From: Mayamaea pseudoterrestris
Taxonomy: Eukaryota > Bacillariophyta > Bacillariophyceae > Sellaphorales > Sellaphoraceae
Direction: 5' to 3'
Assembly (NCBI GenBank): GCA_027923505.1
Contig: BROI01000001.1
Location: forward strand, 2,350,001-2,414,000
Length of the DNA stretch: 64,000 nt
Both the position numbers and the translations under genes were made by a program. The notes below the pieces were generated by a model. It was not told the DNA's origin, did no database searches, and was given only the letters and a program-made list of their open reading frames with translations. Shown here piece by piece: positions 43,715-52,824 of the stretch (position 1 is its first letter; each line of letters opens with the position of its first letter).

Positions 43715-45289
43715 ATGTCGTCAAAAGAAAGAATAAGAAGATCCGTTTGTATCTCCACTAGCAAGCCAAATGATTCGATAGGGACGATGGCAGGCGGAAG
43801 CTCCTTGACGATCGTCTGCCCATTTACTGGGTCGGTACATGCCTCAATGAAAGTGTCAGCGGACATGACTGGAAAACTACCAATTGGAGTATCGTCTGTT
43901 TCCCTGTTTCCGTCCTCATTTAGTTCCAAAGAATCTCTAGCACTGGCGTTTGGATCATCGGCCAAGAAGGACGATACGTACGCCATGCTTGCGACCTTTC
44001 GCCCGACGGCCACCGCTCCAACTATACATTGGAAATGCCGACTCCCAGAGGCGCAAATGGCGGGTGGCTTGCTGGTGTCCATGTGCGGAAACTATATTGT
44101 TGGTGGAGGAGCTTCTGGAAATATCTACATCTGGAAGTCACTCGGTGGAACCTTGCTGTCGACCTTCAAGGCGCACTACCGAGCTGTCTCATGCATGGCA
44201 TGGTCATTCTGCGGGCGAGCCTTGGTTTCTGGAGGAGCGGATGGCATTATTCATGCCTTTTCCCTTCTCTCTATGGTGGCTTACGACGCGAACGAGTCTT
44301 CCATACAGCCTTTTCGCACCTTTAGTCACCATCAATTACCCATATCTGCGCTCAAGTCAATGCCCAGTGGACGAGTGGTGTCCGGTTCGCAGGACGGACG
44401 AGTCACCATTGTTGAGTTATTTTCGGAGCAAGTGCTAGTATCTCTTCAGTTACCACATCCCGTCACATCTTTGGATGCCACGGCACATCGACTGTTCGTT
44501 GGGACGCAGCTAGGGACTATATACTGCATTGATCTTGATCAGTATGCGCTCCATCAGACACGACAACAAGGAGCTGTCATTGTAGCCAAAGACAGGAATA
44601 AAAGCGACAAACAACACGTTGACGCTGTATTTGGAGGCGAAGAATTCGCAAAAGACGATTCTTTCGCCTCCTATCAAGTCGAACTGCGTGGACACGATCG
44701 ACCTGTCACTGCGATTGCCGTCATATTTGATTATAAGGAGGAGTGGCTTATTAGTGGCGATCAAGCGGGCGTAGTGCGAGTTTGGGACATGGCATCGCGC
44801 GCCTGCGTGCGTACCATGCACATGTGGTCGCAGAATAAGCAAGGATCGTCTATTGGAGTGACTGCAAATGCCGGCCAGCATCCAGTCGCTTCCATTACCG
44901 TCTTGGAAGATTATACCGACAGCGGCAAAACTTCTGGCATCTTCAATCAGATGAACCAACACCAGAACCCTAGTGGTCGCAACCAATCATTCAAGAATCT
45001 CGAGTCGGTCGTGAACCAACTCAAGCCGCTGCAACGTTTTACCGAAGAGTCGCCGTTGGCAGCTTCCGTGACGATCAAGCTGGCCAATTCAAAACGAATG
45101 TTATGGCAGAATGTTTCAGAAACTCACAGCGATGATGTGGTGGCTGCCATTCGAAAACGATTGAAGCGATCCAATGATGCCAAGACTGAGAGTGACATCG
45201 GCTGCGTTGACGACAAGGATGCGGAAATTCAGCGTCTGAGGGAGGAGCTGGCTATTGCCAAGCAAGCTTTGGAACAAAAAACTAAATAA
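43715..45289 (+). CDS. IPI3: WD40 protein, IPI3/WDR18-like (Rix1 complex)
   Basis: Single exon, 524 residues. WD-type blades can be seen at about residues 80-400, including LLVSMCGNYIVGGGASGNIYIWK, AVSCMAWSFCGRALVSGGADGIIHAF and EEWLISGDQAGVVRVWDM. The wording of the first blades (GGGASGNIYIWK, followed by LLSTFKAHYRAVS) matches Ipi3/WDR18, and the protein ends in a short coiled coil (EIQRLREELAIAKQALEQK), as in Ipi3. Ipi3 with Rix1 and Ipi1 acts in the nucleus on pre-60S ribosomes, in ITS2 processing and in the step carried out with the Rea1 ATPase, and is also linked to replication licensing. Another WD40 protein cannot be excluded without alignment. Confidence 0.75.
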   Translation: MSSKERIRRSVCISTSKPNDSIGTMAGGSSLTIVCPFTGSVHASMKVSADMTGKLPIGVSSVSLFPSSFSSKESLALAFGSSAKKDDTYAMLATFRPTATAPTIHWKCRLPEAQMAGGLLVSMCGNYIVGGGASGNIYIWKSLGGTLLSTFKAHYRAVSCMAWSFCGRALVSGGADGIIHAFSLLSMVAYDANESSIQPFRTFSHHQLPISALKSMPSGRVVSGSQDGRVTIVELFSEQVLVSLQLPHPVTSLDATAHRLFVGTQLGTIYCIDLDQYALHQTRQQGAVIVAKDRNKSDKQHVDAVFGGEEFAKDDSFASYQVELRGHDRPVTAIAVIFDYKEEWLISGDQAGVVRVWDMASRACVRTMHMWSQNKQGSSIGVTANAGQHPVASITVLEDYTDSGKTSGIFNQMNQHQNPSGRNQSFKNLESVVNQLKPLQRFTEESPLAASVTIKLANSKRMLWQNVSETHSDDVVAAIRKRLKRSNDAKTESDIGCVDDKDAEIQRLREELAIAKQALEQKTK

Positions 45290-45370
45290 GCTAGCATTTA
45301 TAAGGTATTGATGAACTACTGTATACACAAACTTACAATGCTTACAGTCCGACAGCAGTAGCGTCGCATT

Positions 45371-46511
45371 TCAAAGCCCCTTGCTGACGTGCTGGTTATA
45401 CTGCTGATTGTTTGAATAGAGTCCGCGGCGCCGCCAGTATCTCAATTTACTCACGAGCAAATCGTACGTCCATTTCAGATTCAACAAGCAAAAGGCACTG
45501 TGCAGTGGAAGGCAAAACAGAACAAGGTTGAACTTTGAGTGAACCTTGAGCGAATATTCCAACCATAGCTGATAGAAGGGAATCAGCAAGTACGGATAAA
45601 GCCCGACTCTTATGGGTACCCATGTCAAATAAAAGAGAATGCTGGAGGTATACAGAGAGCATGCCTGAGCGAGAATACTAATACTCTTGGCATTCGATGA
45701 GCTCTTTACTGACTCACCTGATTAACTTAATGCGAATGGAAAGAAAACTTAAATCAATGACCCATGGTTCAAAGCCTTGCTGATTGAAGACTCGCCGCGC
45801 GATCAAAAACCAGGTGTTGATCTCAACAATCATGCAGGCTCCCATGCACCATCGATATTCCTTGACAGCGTAGGGAATGTATAGGTAAAGGAGCGTGCAA
45901 ATGTGATGCTGGACAATTGTGAGCGGACTCTTGACGCAGGTTGGTACGCGGACTATCCAGATCAAATCAACCAAAAAATATAAAAAGGTGATTGCTAAGA
46001 ATGGCTCAAACCAGTCGCCCGTCCATGCTTGTCGAATCGTCCCAGTTCCTTGAAAGACCTTCCATAGCTTGTCAGCGTTCCAATTGAGCACGTTTAAAAC
46101 GACAATCGGAACCAACACCACCAGATTGTACAAGTCATGAACATCCCGATCCCAATCTGGTTCATACCGAGGTGCTCCTGGAAGAACAATTGGTCGAGCT
46201 CTTAACGGCCGAGATGGTGGCGTTGTCGCTGGAACCGCCGTTGACGTGTAGTCTACCCGATAGTGGTTTTCTAAGGCGAGACGAGGCGGCGGTCCCAGTC
46301 GACGTCGAGCGGCTCCAATACGGCGTCGAGCTGCTCCAAGACGTTGACGGATCTTTTGCGATGGAGTATTGGCTGCAGAAGCTGCGTCTGAGGCGTTGCC
46401 GCTCGTCGATGAACCGTTGCTGCCATGGTGGTGCTGCGGAGGGGTCTGTGGCGGCTGCAGCTCCTCGCTGCTAGTCTCGGGCTCGACAGCCGATGCTGCG
46501 TGCTTTGACAT
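45371..46511 (-). CDS. TLC-domain multipass membrane protein (2 exons)
   Basis: Exon 1 is 46,511-45,718 and exon 2 is 45,641-45,371, with a 76-bp intron (donor CAG/GTGAGT, acceptor CCTCCAG) whose removal gives a continuous 354-residue protein. The first 110 residues are polar and disordered, with an Arg-rich repeat (RLGAARRRIGAARRRLG). From about residue 130 there are five to seven hydrophobic segments. The pair of histidines in VQHHICTLLYLYIPY, the ACMIVEINTWFLIARR helix and the later YLTWVPIRVGLYPYLLIPF helix are typical of TLC (TRAM-LAG1-CLN8) proteins of the TLCD/TMEM56 kind. It probably acts in ER or plasma-membrane lipid handling. It lacks the full Lag1 motif of ceramide synthases, so that role is unlikely. 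Confidence 0.8.
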
Positions 46512-46841
46512 CGTCCCAGTAGATTCAAGTGTAATAGAAATACGATATTTCTTTGCCAGTGTAAGTGAAGAAGACGCTTGCTTTGGCGCAGACGAATCTC
46601 GCAGCCAAAGTTTTGGATGTGCGGTGACGAATCTGCAAAAGGGTTCTGGTTGTCATTGGCTCGCCCATGCACTTTGAAAACGAACTCTGTGACGCGTTAC
46701 GACACCTTTCTCACTCGCGTGAGCATCGACCATGGCAATGACATGAGAGAAGTCAAAAGCAGCATCTAAAGTGCACGTACCGTACACGAAGGAAGTCAAC
46801 TACCCGTGCAAGTCATACTACCCTATATTGGGTTATTTAAA
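46512..46841. other. Divergent intergenic region
   Basis: 330 bp between the ATGs of the TLC-domain gene and the Rtt106-like gene. I see no repeat or RNA gene. It is probably a two-way promoter. Confidence 0.5.
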
Positions 46842-48317
46842 ATGCTTCAAGACAGTCTCAATCTCGCGTCATGCTCAGCTGCTGAACTCTCGTCGTGGCT
46901 CGTCGCGAACCGCTTCCACAATGATCAGACGGAAACGACAACGTTTCTCCTCGAAGCCATGTCAAGCCTTCCAGATGCGGAGCAGATTTCGGAGCAACTC
47001 GTCGCTGATGCTTCTGCGGTTGCTGAGACGAAAACAAACATGATGGATGTAGCAGCTTCGCTCTTGGAAGAACCCATCGTCGTGTCAAGCACGACGCCCC
47101 GGTGCAAGTTTCAACTCACCTTGACCGACAGCGGCATGGTTTTCGAGGAAGCGACTCGCACCAGCAATAGTCCATCTGATACTTATAACAATCAGCAGCA
47201 AAAGCAGCGCATTGTCATCACCTCGGTCGACTATATGATCGCCTTTCCCAAGCCTCGCGATTGTCAGCCGCAAAAGAAGGTGCCGTCCGACATGCTTTTG
47301 CTGGTTCTTGCAGAGAATTCTAGCTTGCTCTACAAGCAAAAGCCGATCAAGCAGCTATGCTTTCAGCTGCCAGAAGGATTACCGACACTGAAGAAAGGCG
47401 ACGATGACGATGACGATGTTTCCTTGGAAGGCCTTGATGCCACTGATCAGTGGATGCGCGTTTGCTCGCAATCTTTGGGCGGCATCGATCCTCGCTCCAT
47501 GATTCGAGTCGTCAACCCAGCAACTCAATCCAAGGATGACTCTGCTACTGACACTCAGTTTTGGCGTTTCCAATTTCGCTCCTACCAAGACGAAAATGTT
47601 TCAACCACGACGGGCGATCTTCCATTCGTCCCTTGCAACATGGGCGTCAAGGACGGAAGCTTGTATCCGCTCCAGGAAGGCTTGCTATTTTTCGCGCCGC
47701 CCTTGTTCTTGCCACGCTCCCGTTTGCAATCTATTGAATGTGGCCGGAGCGGAAATAGTGCGAGTCGGTACATTGACTTGAAGGTGGCAACGGATGATGG
47801 CGAGCACATTGAGTTCAACAATATTCATCGGACGGAAATGACAGGCTTGAACCACTACATTCACCAGACACTGATTCCAGCGATGCGAAAGGATGCAGAT
47901 GGAGCAGTTGCGGCTCGGGACGACGAAGACGTGGCTTCGAATGTAGAAGCGGAACTTGTTACTGACGTTGACGGCAATGCGATGGATATGCTCGACGCCA
48001 GCATGGAGACGCATCCGCCCACGGCGAGAAAGATGGGACGCCCCAAGCGCAAAGCTTTGTTGGAAGCGACGCGCATCAACAAGAGCGTCCTTGCTCGGGG
48101 CGCGGATCAGTTTGGTAAGGATGACAAGGAAGAGGAGGACGAATCCGACGACGGTGACTATACAGGTAATCAAGGGCGCCCAACAAAGGATCTATCTAGT
48201 GACGAGCACAGCGGCGATGGGTCTGATGACTCAGACGAAGGAACGAATGATGACGAGACTGAGAGTGAAGACGAGGATGAAATGGCAGTTCCTGTGAAGA
48301 AGAGCCGCAAGTCGTAG
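46842..48317 (+). CDS. Rtt106-type histone chaperone-like protein
   Basis: Single exon of 491 residues from the first ATG (MLQDSLNLASC); the upstream extension begins with a non-ATG codon. Residues about 85-375 look like the tandem pleckstrin-like domains of the Rtt106/Pob3 fold. The best part is VKDGSLYPLQEGLLFFAPP, RLQSIECGRS, then DLKVATDDGEHIEFNNIHRTE, which follows the Rtt106 domain wording. An AT-hook-like GRPKRK follows at about residue 415, and the last 60 residues are highly acidic (SDDSDEGTNDDETESEDED), as is usual for histone chaperones. It would bind H3-H4 during nucleosome assembly. Because of the AT-hook and acidic end, an SSRP1/Pob3-like protein is the main alternative. Confidence 0.72.
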   Translation: MLQDSLNLASCSAAELSSWLVANRFHNDQTETTTFLLEAMSSLPDAEQISEQLVADASAVAETKTNMMDVAASLLEEPIVVSSTTPRCKFQLTLTDSGMVFEEATRTSNSPSDTYNNQQQKQRIVITSVDYMIAFPKPRDCQPQKKVPSDMLLLVLAENSSLLYKQKPIKQLCFQLPEGLPTLKKGDDDDDDVSLEGLDATDQWMRVCSQSLGGIDPRSMIRVVNPATQSKDDSATDTQFWRFQFRSYQDENVSTTTGDLPFVPCNMGVKDGSLYPLQEGLLFFAPPLFLPRSRLQSIECGRSGNSASRYIDLKVATDDGEHIEFNNIHRTEMTGLNHYIHQTLIPAMRKDADGAVAARDDEDVASNVEAELVTDVDGNAMDMLDASMETHPPTARKMGRPKRKALLEATRINKSVLARGADQFGKDDKEEEDESDDGDYTGNQGRPTKDLSSDEHSGDGSDDSDEGTNDDETESEDEDEMAVPVKKSRKS

Positions 48318-48478
48318 TTGCGCGGTTGGTTCATATAGTCCACGGTGCAATTCGCTTCATTTTTCCCACATTGTTCTTTATTTTGTGCCTGGCTTGTTGA
48401 TGTGATACCCCTTTGACTCTGCAAGCTCTCCGTATCATGCAACTAGTATCTGGTTCGAAGCAAATTGTTGCAAAATAA

Positions 48479-50689
48479 TTACGATACAAAATCTATTAGA
48501 TATCCATTACTATTCGCACCTTGTAATAGGCTCGTTTTCATCATAAGGATATCTCCGGTATCCACTTCTCTTGGCCCGTTCATCATGCGCACAGATTGTT
48601 TGTAAGCTTTTCTATCGGCCGTACTCAGAGAAACTTGCTCACTGCATTGATACTCTAGCCAAATTAGCAGTGCATCCAATTGACCTTTTCTCGTCATCGA
48701 TAACATAACTCTCCTCTCGACCGGTCCATTCTGCGAATTGCAAAAATTTAATCGGCCTATTTCCACGTCCATGGAAATACGTTTATAATCGTACTGCCAC
48801 ATTGAAAGCGAAAGGTCATGTGATTCAAAATTTGCTCCGTATTCATTTATCACCGAATGATCAAAATCACAAATGGTTTTGTTGCTGCTGTCACTGCAAC
48901 CATCGCCACATGCGCTGTACGCCGAATGGAGCTGGTGACTTTCGATTGCACATGCCATGACGCGGCAACTGGCCGGAACGGAGATAGCATCTTCAGCTAA
49001 GATCCCTCGTTCGCGAAGTGCTCGAACGATGCAGTAATAGTTGATTGCTTCACTGAGATGCCAGCCTTCCAGTGCCTCATAGTAAGGCTCGGCAAGGACA
49101 ATGTCGATCTGTGTTCCACCAACGACATCGAGTGTCAACTGCTCGACCTGACACTGGACAATCTCAAACGATGCATCTGCAAGAGGAAGTTCATTACCCA
49201 ACTGGCACATGCGCGCTGCGGCGATAGGAACATCCTTTGCTGAACCTTCTAAAGATATGACTCGAGTCGCTCCACATCCACGCGCTGCGATGCAAGCACA
49301 AAGAGAGAAGTCGGACACATCAAGTATACGCGCGTCCTTGCCCTTTGTAGACAGTGCTTGATTAATTCCACGCGTATAAAATGCAAGCCTTTCATGGTCG
49401 TTAAGCTGCAAAGCCCTTTCTGGCGTAATCAAGCAGTTCCCACGTTCTTCTTCGCGCGGTAGTCGGCGATGCCGCTTGGCACCTGACGATGATGTGTTGC
49501 CATCCTCATCATTGCAAATCGAGACAAAGATCCGTGTCCTGTCATGCGCCACTTCCACTGTTATTGAGTCCCCAATGCTTACATTACGATTGTCGACAAT
49601 TGTGTGTACGCAAGGCTTCCAGTGATCCTGCCAACGTGACGCGTCCATTGCCGACGGGTCAAGCGAGTATACGATTCCATCCCATAGATCAAGCTCCCAC
49701 CATACCAAAATACCATGAATGGTTCCCGCTTGTGTGCATGTAAGCGTGACTTTGCCGCTGGTAGCCTGTTGACCAGACAGCAATGCATCGCGCAGGAATG
49801 AAACGTCCATTACTTGCTTCGCGCCGGTCAACATACGACAATTGCTGTCACTTTCACTTAGAAAGACATGATGCGCATGTACTGGATACACGACTTCGCT
49901 AGCATCCAGCATCCAGGAACATGCGGAAGCGTCATTGCTTTGCGGCAAACTGGTAGCATACGAAATTGACGCTGCATTTCCAACACGAGCTTGCGGTCCG
50001 TACAAGTCTTGAATCCAGGCCCCCTGCACGGCCGCAACGTAGACGCGAGCACCCTGCGGAACCATAGCTGCTTCTGGGTCTAACAAGCGGTCCCAAGCAT
50101 CTTGAAGCGCAGGAAGCACTCCTTCACCCAGCAAGCCACTCTCAAGCAACTCCGACACACAGAGGTGGGCCCGTTGTTCCGGCTGATACTCGGTTGAATG
50201 TTCCGTCAAAACATGAATGTCATGATCTTTAATTTGATCTTGGTTTGCTTTAATGGCTCGTCTCGCTAAAGTTGCCATGCTACTTGACATTTCCAGCGAG
50301 TGAATGACTGATGGCGATGAAAGGCTTCTTGCCGCCAGCAGCGAAAGCAAACCACTCCCAGTTCCAATGTCCAGGACGCGAATCCGCTTGTCATCAAACT
50401 CATTGTCTTGACCAGTGCTCAGATCAATTTTTTTGTTCAATATTGCAGTTGCCTTTGTAATTGCTTCTTGATAGCAAAGATTGCGTGTCGTATCGTTGAG
50501 CATGGGCAAAATCCATTGCTTGGTCTGCAAGTGTCGAGACAGTCGTTCCTCGGCATCCATGGCTTCCCATCGAATGCCACCATTTGCCAAATCGAGGCTT
50601 GCTCCCAAGTATACCGTCTCATCTTCGACCTGCACTTCAACAATGTCAGTGAAGCGAGCAATTCGGAGCGCCTCTGTAAGTTGATCCAT
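48479..50689 (-). CDS. PRMT7: Protein arginine methyltransferase 7
   Basis: Single exon, 736 residues (human PRMT7 is 692). The start is the first ATG, MDQLTEALRIARFTD; the longer frame begins with a non-ATG codon. There are two methyltransferase modules. The first has motif I VLDIGTGSGLLSLLAAR and the double-E loop SELLESGLLGEGVLPAL, like the SELL-GEG loop of PRMT7. The second, from about residue 430, is a degenerate copy with ILDVSDFSLCACIAARGCG and LAEPYY; AEPYY is a PRMT7 hallmark. PRMT7 makes monomethyl-arginine on RNA-processing proteins and histones. The two-module layout rules out PRMT1- and PRMT5-type enzymes. It diverges from TFIIE-beta. Confidence 0.93.
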   Translation of the reverse strand: MDQLTEALRIARFTDIVEVQVEDETVYLGASLDLANGGIRWEAMDAEERLSRHLQTKQWILPMLNDTTRNLCYQEAITKATAILNKKIDLSTGQDNEFDDKRIRVLDIGTGSGLLSLLAARSLSSPSVIHSLEMSSSMATLARRAIKANQDQIKDHDIHVLTEHSTEYQPEQRAHLCVSELLESGLLGEGVLPALQDAWDRLLDPEAAMVPQGARVYVAAVQGAWIQDLYGPQARVGNAASISYATSLPQSNDASACSWMLDASEVVYPVHAHHVFLSESDSNCRMLTGAKQVMDVSFLRDALLSGQQATSGKVTLTCTQAGTIHGILVWWELDLWDGIVYSLDPSAMDASRWQDHWKPCVHTIVDNRNVSIGDSITVEVAHDRTRIFVSICNDEDGNTSSSGAKRHRRLPREEERGNCLITPERALQLNDHERLAFYTRGINQALSTKGKDARILDVSDFSLCACIAARGCGATRVISLEGSAKDVPIAAARMCQLGNELPLADASFEIVQCQVEQLTLDVVGGTQIDIVLAEPYYEALEGWHLSEAINYYCIVRALRERGILAEDAISVPASCRVMACAIESHQLHSAYSACGDGCSDSSNKTICDFDHSVINEYGANFESHDLSLSMWQYDYKRISMDVEIGRLNFCNSQNGPVERRVMLSMTRKGQLDALLIWLEYQCSEQVSLSTADRKAYKQSVRMMNGPREVDTGDILMMKTSLLQGANSNGYLIDFVS

Positions 50690-51055
50690 GGCAGAAACAG
50701 AAACGGATGATGCTGTTCGTGTATGGCGCGGCGCGCAAGAATTTTCGAAACGAGTACCGCTGCGAACGCAGTTGTCATCGGTCACGCTTCAACCACTCGA
50801 TGGCGGCATGTGGGGCTCGTCACCATGGGCACACACTTCCTCGCCGCGGGCCTTCCGGAACGGCGGTCTTCTGTGCCGGTCATCATCCCTATATTGCAAG
50901 GGACTTTTGGTTGAAGTGACCGGCTCGGCGTCATTAGCGCTTTAGAAGCAGGGACGAAGCGAAGCCGGTGCAGTTCGCCTTTGCAAGCGTAACTGTAGAG
51001 CACCTCACCAATCAACCGTTGGCAATCAATTTTGGTTCCAATCTGTTAGTCAGCC
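50690..51055. other. Divergent intergenic region
   Basis: 366 bp between the ATGs of PRMT7 and TFIIE-beta, more G+C-rich than other gaps in the region. Short open frames on both strands look like chance. No repeat was seen. Confidence 0.5.
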
Positions 51056-52690
51056 ATGTCAAATAACTATGGGTTTGATTTCTTGAAGTCCGAACATCGC
51101 CTGGACGAGGAGGGGCAACCTCTTGCGCCTGTGACCGCAGTTGTATCTTCAACGAGTTACGAAGTCGACGACGATGCCTTGATGGACGCAGACGAGCACA
51201 TGGCTCGCCTACAGGAAGCTGCTCTACACAAACCAGACCTGGAAAAACAGTTTGACATATTGCATTTTCTTCAAAAGCATCGTTCTTCAGGATGTCTCGC
51301 TGCGTCGCTGCTGTATCGTAAGACGGGGATTGATCTTGATATGGACACGAACGTTGCCGCCATGCTGAGAAACAATCCAAAGATTAGAATTGAAATGAGT
51401 CCTGATCCTGAGAATCCAGCAGCCATGATTGAAACATATGCATATCAGGCCAAATATTCACGTATAAGAGACAAGTCATCACTCTTGGCGCAAATTAATC
51501 GGATGGCCAATGGTGTGCCTCTCAAGGATTTGGTAGACTCGTACGAGTCTGTCGTGGACGATGTCCAGGCACTCATCACGGCGGGTGACATTATCGCAGT
51601 TGCCAATCCAGAGGACAAGGACAAAATTCTCTTTCCTCGAGGCGACGATTTCTTGGTAGAACTCGATGGACTATTGTCCTTGCCATCTCAGATGCAACAA
51701 CAGCAGGTCACTACGCCTGCCGCCATGATGAATGGAAATGGAAATGGTACTGTTCATTATCCGGATGACGCCACATCCATGCCGGCTCCTTCACCTAGAT
51801 TACCAGAAGTTACAGTTGTTGAGACGGACGTAGATCCACGCAATCAAGTGCGTCGCGGCGAAGCGATTCAGGTTGGAGGACAATGGTTTCGCGTCTCGAG
51901 CGCTGTCAAGGATGGACCGCTCTCTGAGCAACCAGCCAAAGCGCAAGCTCCACTGTCGGTAGTGTCGCTGGCGGATCTCAGTCGAGATAACGAAAAGACT
52001 GGCTACATTCGACCTTTTACAATGAAACAACTTCCACTGGATGCGACTTTAAATGCTGACTCCCAGCGAAATATTATCGCGGCCAAGACTGCCCGCGAAA
52101 AGCTATCCAAACTGGCACACGGACGGAGTGGAGGTGTCGCGGGGCAGTTGCTGCTTGGTTCGCACGCACATGCATCGAATCCGGTCTCGCTGGCGTCGTC
52201 CTTGTCGGGCAGCGCCGGCTCTAACGTGATGCGCAACAAGCGACCCATTTCCAAAATTAGCTCGGGCGATATGTTGGTTCAAAGCAATGGGCATAGCGCT
52301 GCAGCGATGGTCAAGAAAGAGGACTTGGAAAAAGCAGCATCGGATCCGGCACTGGCTCTCTACGGTCATGCGCTTCGACACGGCTGCACACGCGACGTTC
52401 GAGAACTTTACTTGGGAACCAAAGATCTTGTGCCCAAGTCTGATACTGATTTAGAAAAGTCATTGCGCGAGCACAAATTGTTGGAACCAGGCGAGGCGCT
52501 GCGACAAGCTCGTTTAGGCAAATTAGCCAATCTTGACAACGACGGAAAGGTTCGGAAACGCCGGTACTATGAGCGGAAAAATCAGCGAATTACTAATACG
52601 CATCTTGAAGGCACCAAGATAGGTAGTATATTGGCTTTGGCGGCGGATGAGCAGCGGCAGGGAAAAACGGTTGGAGATGGTGGAATGTAA
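51056..52690 (+). CDS. GTF2E2: Transcription initiation factor TFIIE, beta subunit
   Basis: Single exon, 544 residues against about 290 in human; a long Ser/Ala/Gln-rich insert between the winged helices and the C-terminus explains the difference. The first winged helix spans about residues 60-130 (QFDILHFLQKHRSSG, IRIEMSPDP, YAYQAKYS). The second spans about 135-205 (IRDKSSLLAQINRMANGVPL, VDDVQALITAGDIIAV, ILFPRGD) and has the wording of the TFIIE-beta tandem domain. The C-terminal basic stretch (GKVRKRRYYERKNQRITNTH) matches the conserved tail. TFIIE bridges RNA polymerase II and TFIIH in the pre-initiation complex and binds promoter DNA near the start site. Confidence 0.9.
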   Translation: MSNNYGFDFLKSEHRLDEEGQPLAPVTAVVSSTSYEVDDDALMDADEHMARLQEAALHKPDLEKQFDILHFLQKHRSSGCLAASLLYRKTGIDLDMDTNVAAMLRNNPKIRIEMSPDPENPAAMIETYAYQAKYSRIRDKSSLLAQINRMANGVPLKDLVDSYESVVDDVQALITAGDIIAVANPEDKDKILFPRGDDFLVELDGLLSLPSQMQQQQVTTPAAMMNGNGNGTVHYPDDATSMPAPSPRLPEVTVVETDVDPRNQVRRGEAIQVGGQWFRVSSAVKDGPLSEQPAKAQAPLSVVSLADLSRDNEKTGYIRPFTMKQLPLDATLNADSQRNIIAAKTAREKLSKLAHGRSGGVAGQLLLGSHAHASNPVSLASSLSGSAGSNVMRNKRPISKISSGDMLVQSNGHSAAAMVKKEDLEKAASDPALALYGHALRHGCTRDVRELYLGTKDLVPKSDTDLEKSLREHKLLEPGEALRQARLGKLANLDNDGKVRKRRYYERKNQRITNTHLEGTKIGSILALAADEQRQGKTVGDGGM

Positions 52691-52824
52691 TGTCATTCGA
52701 TTTTTTAAACTTTGTGTTTAGACTACGGTAGTGCCATTCACACAGACCAAAGCTATCAATTGTATATAGAACGGGTCCTTATATTTTTACATACCTTTGT
52801 ATCATCGGTTGTTTGGGTAATCGC

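Noticed and set aside
50745-50765. Single GAAACGAGTACC in the PRMT7/TFIIE-beta divergent gap, as in the 42-bp unit
   Set aside because: Only 12 bases match and the rest of the unit is absent, so it is probably chance.
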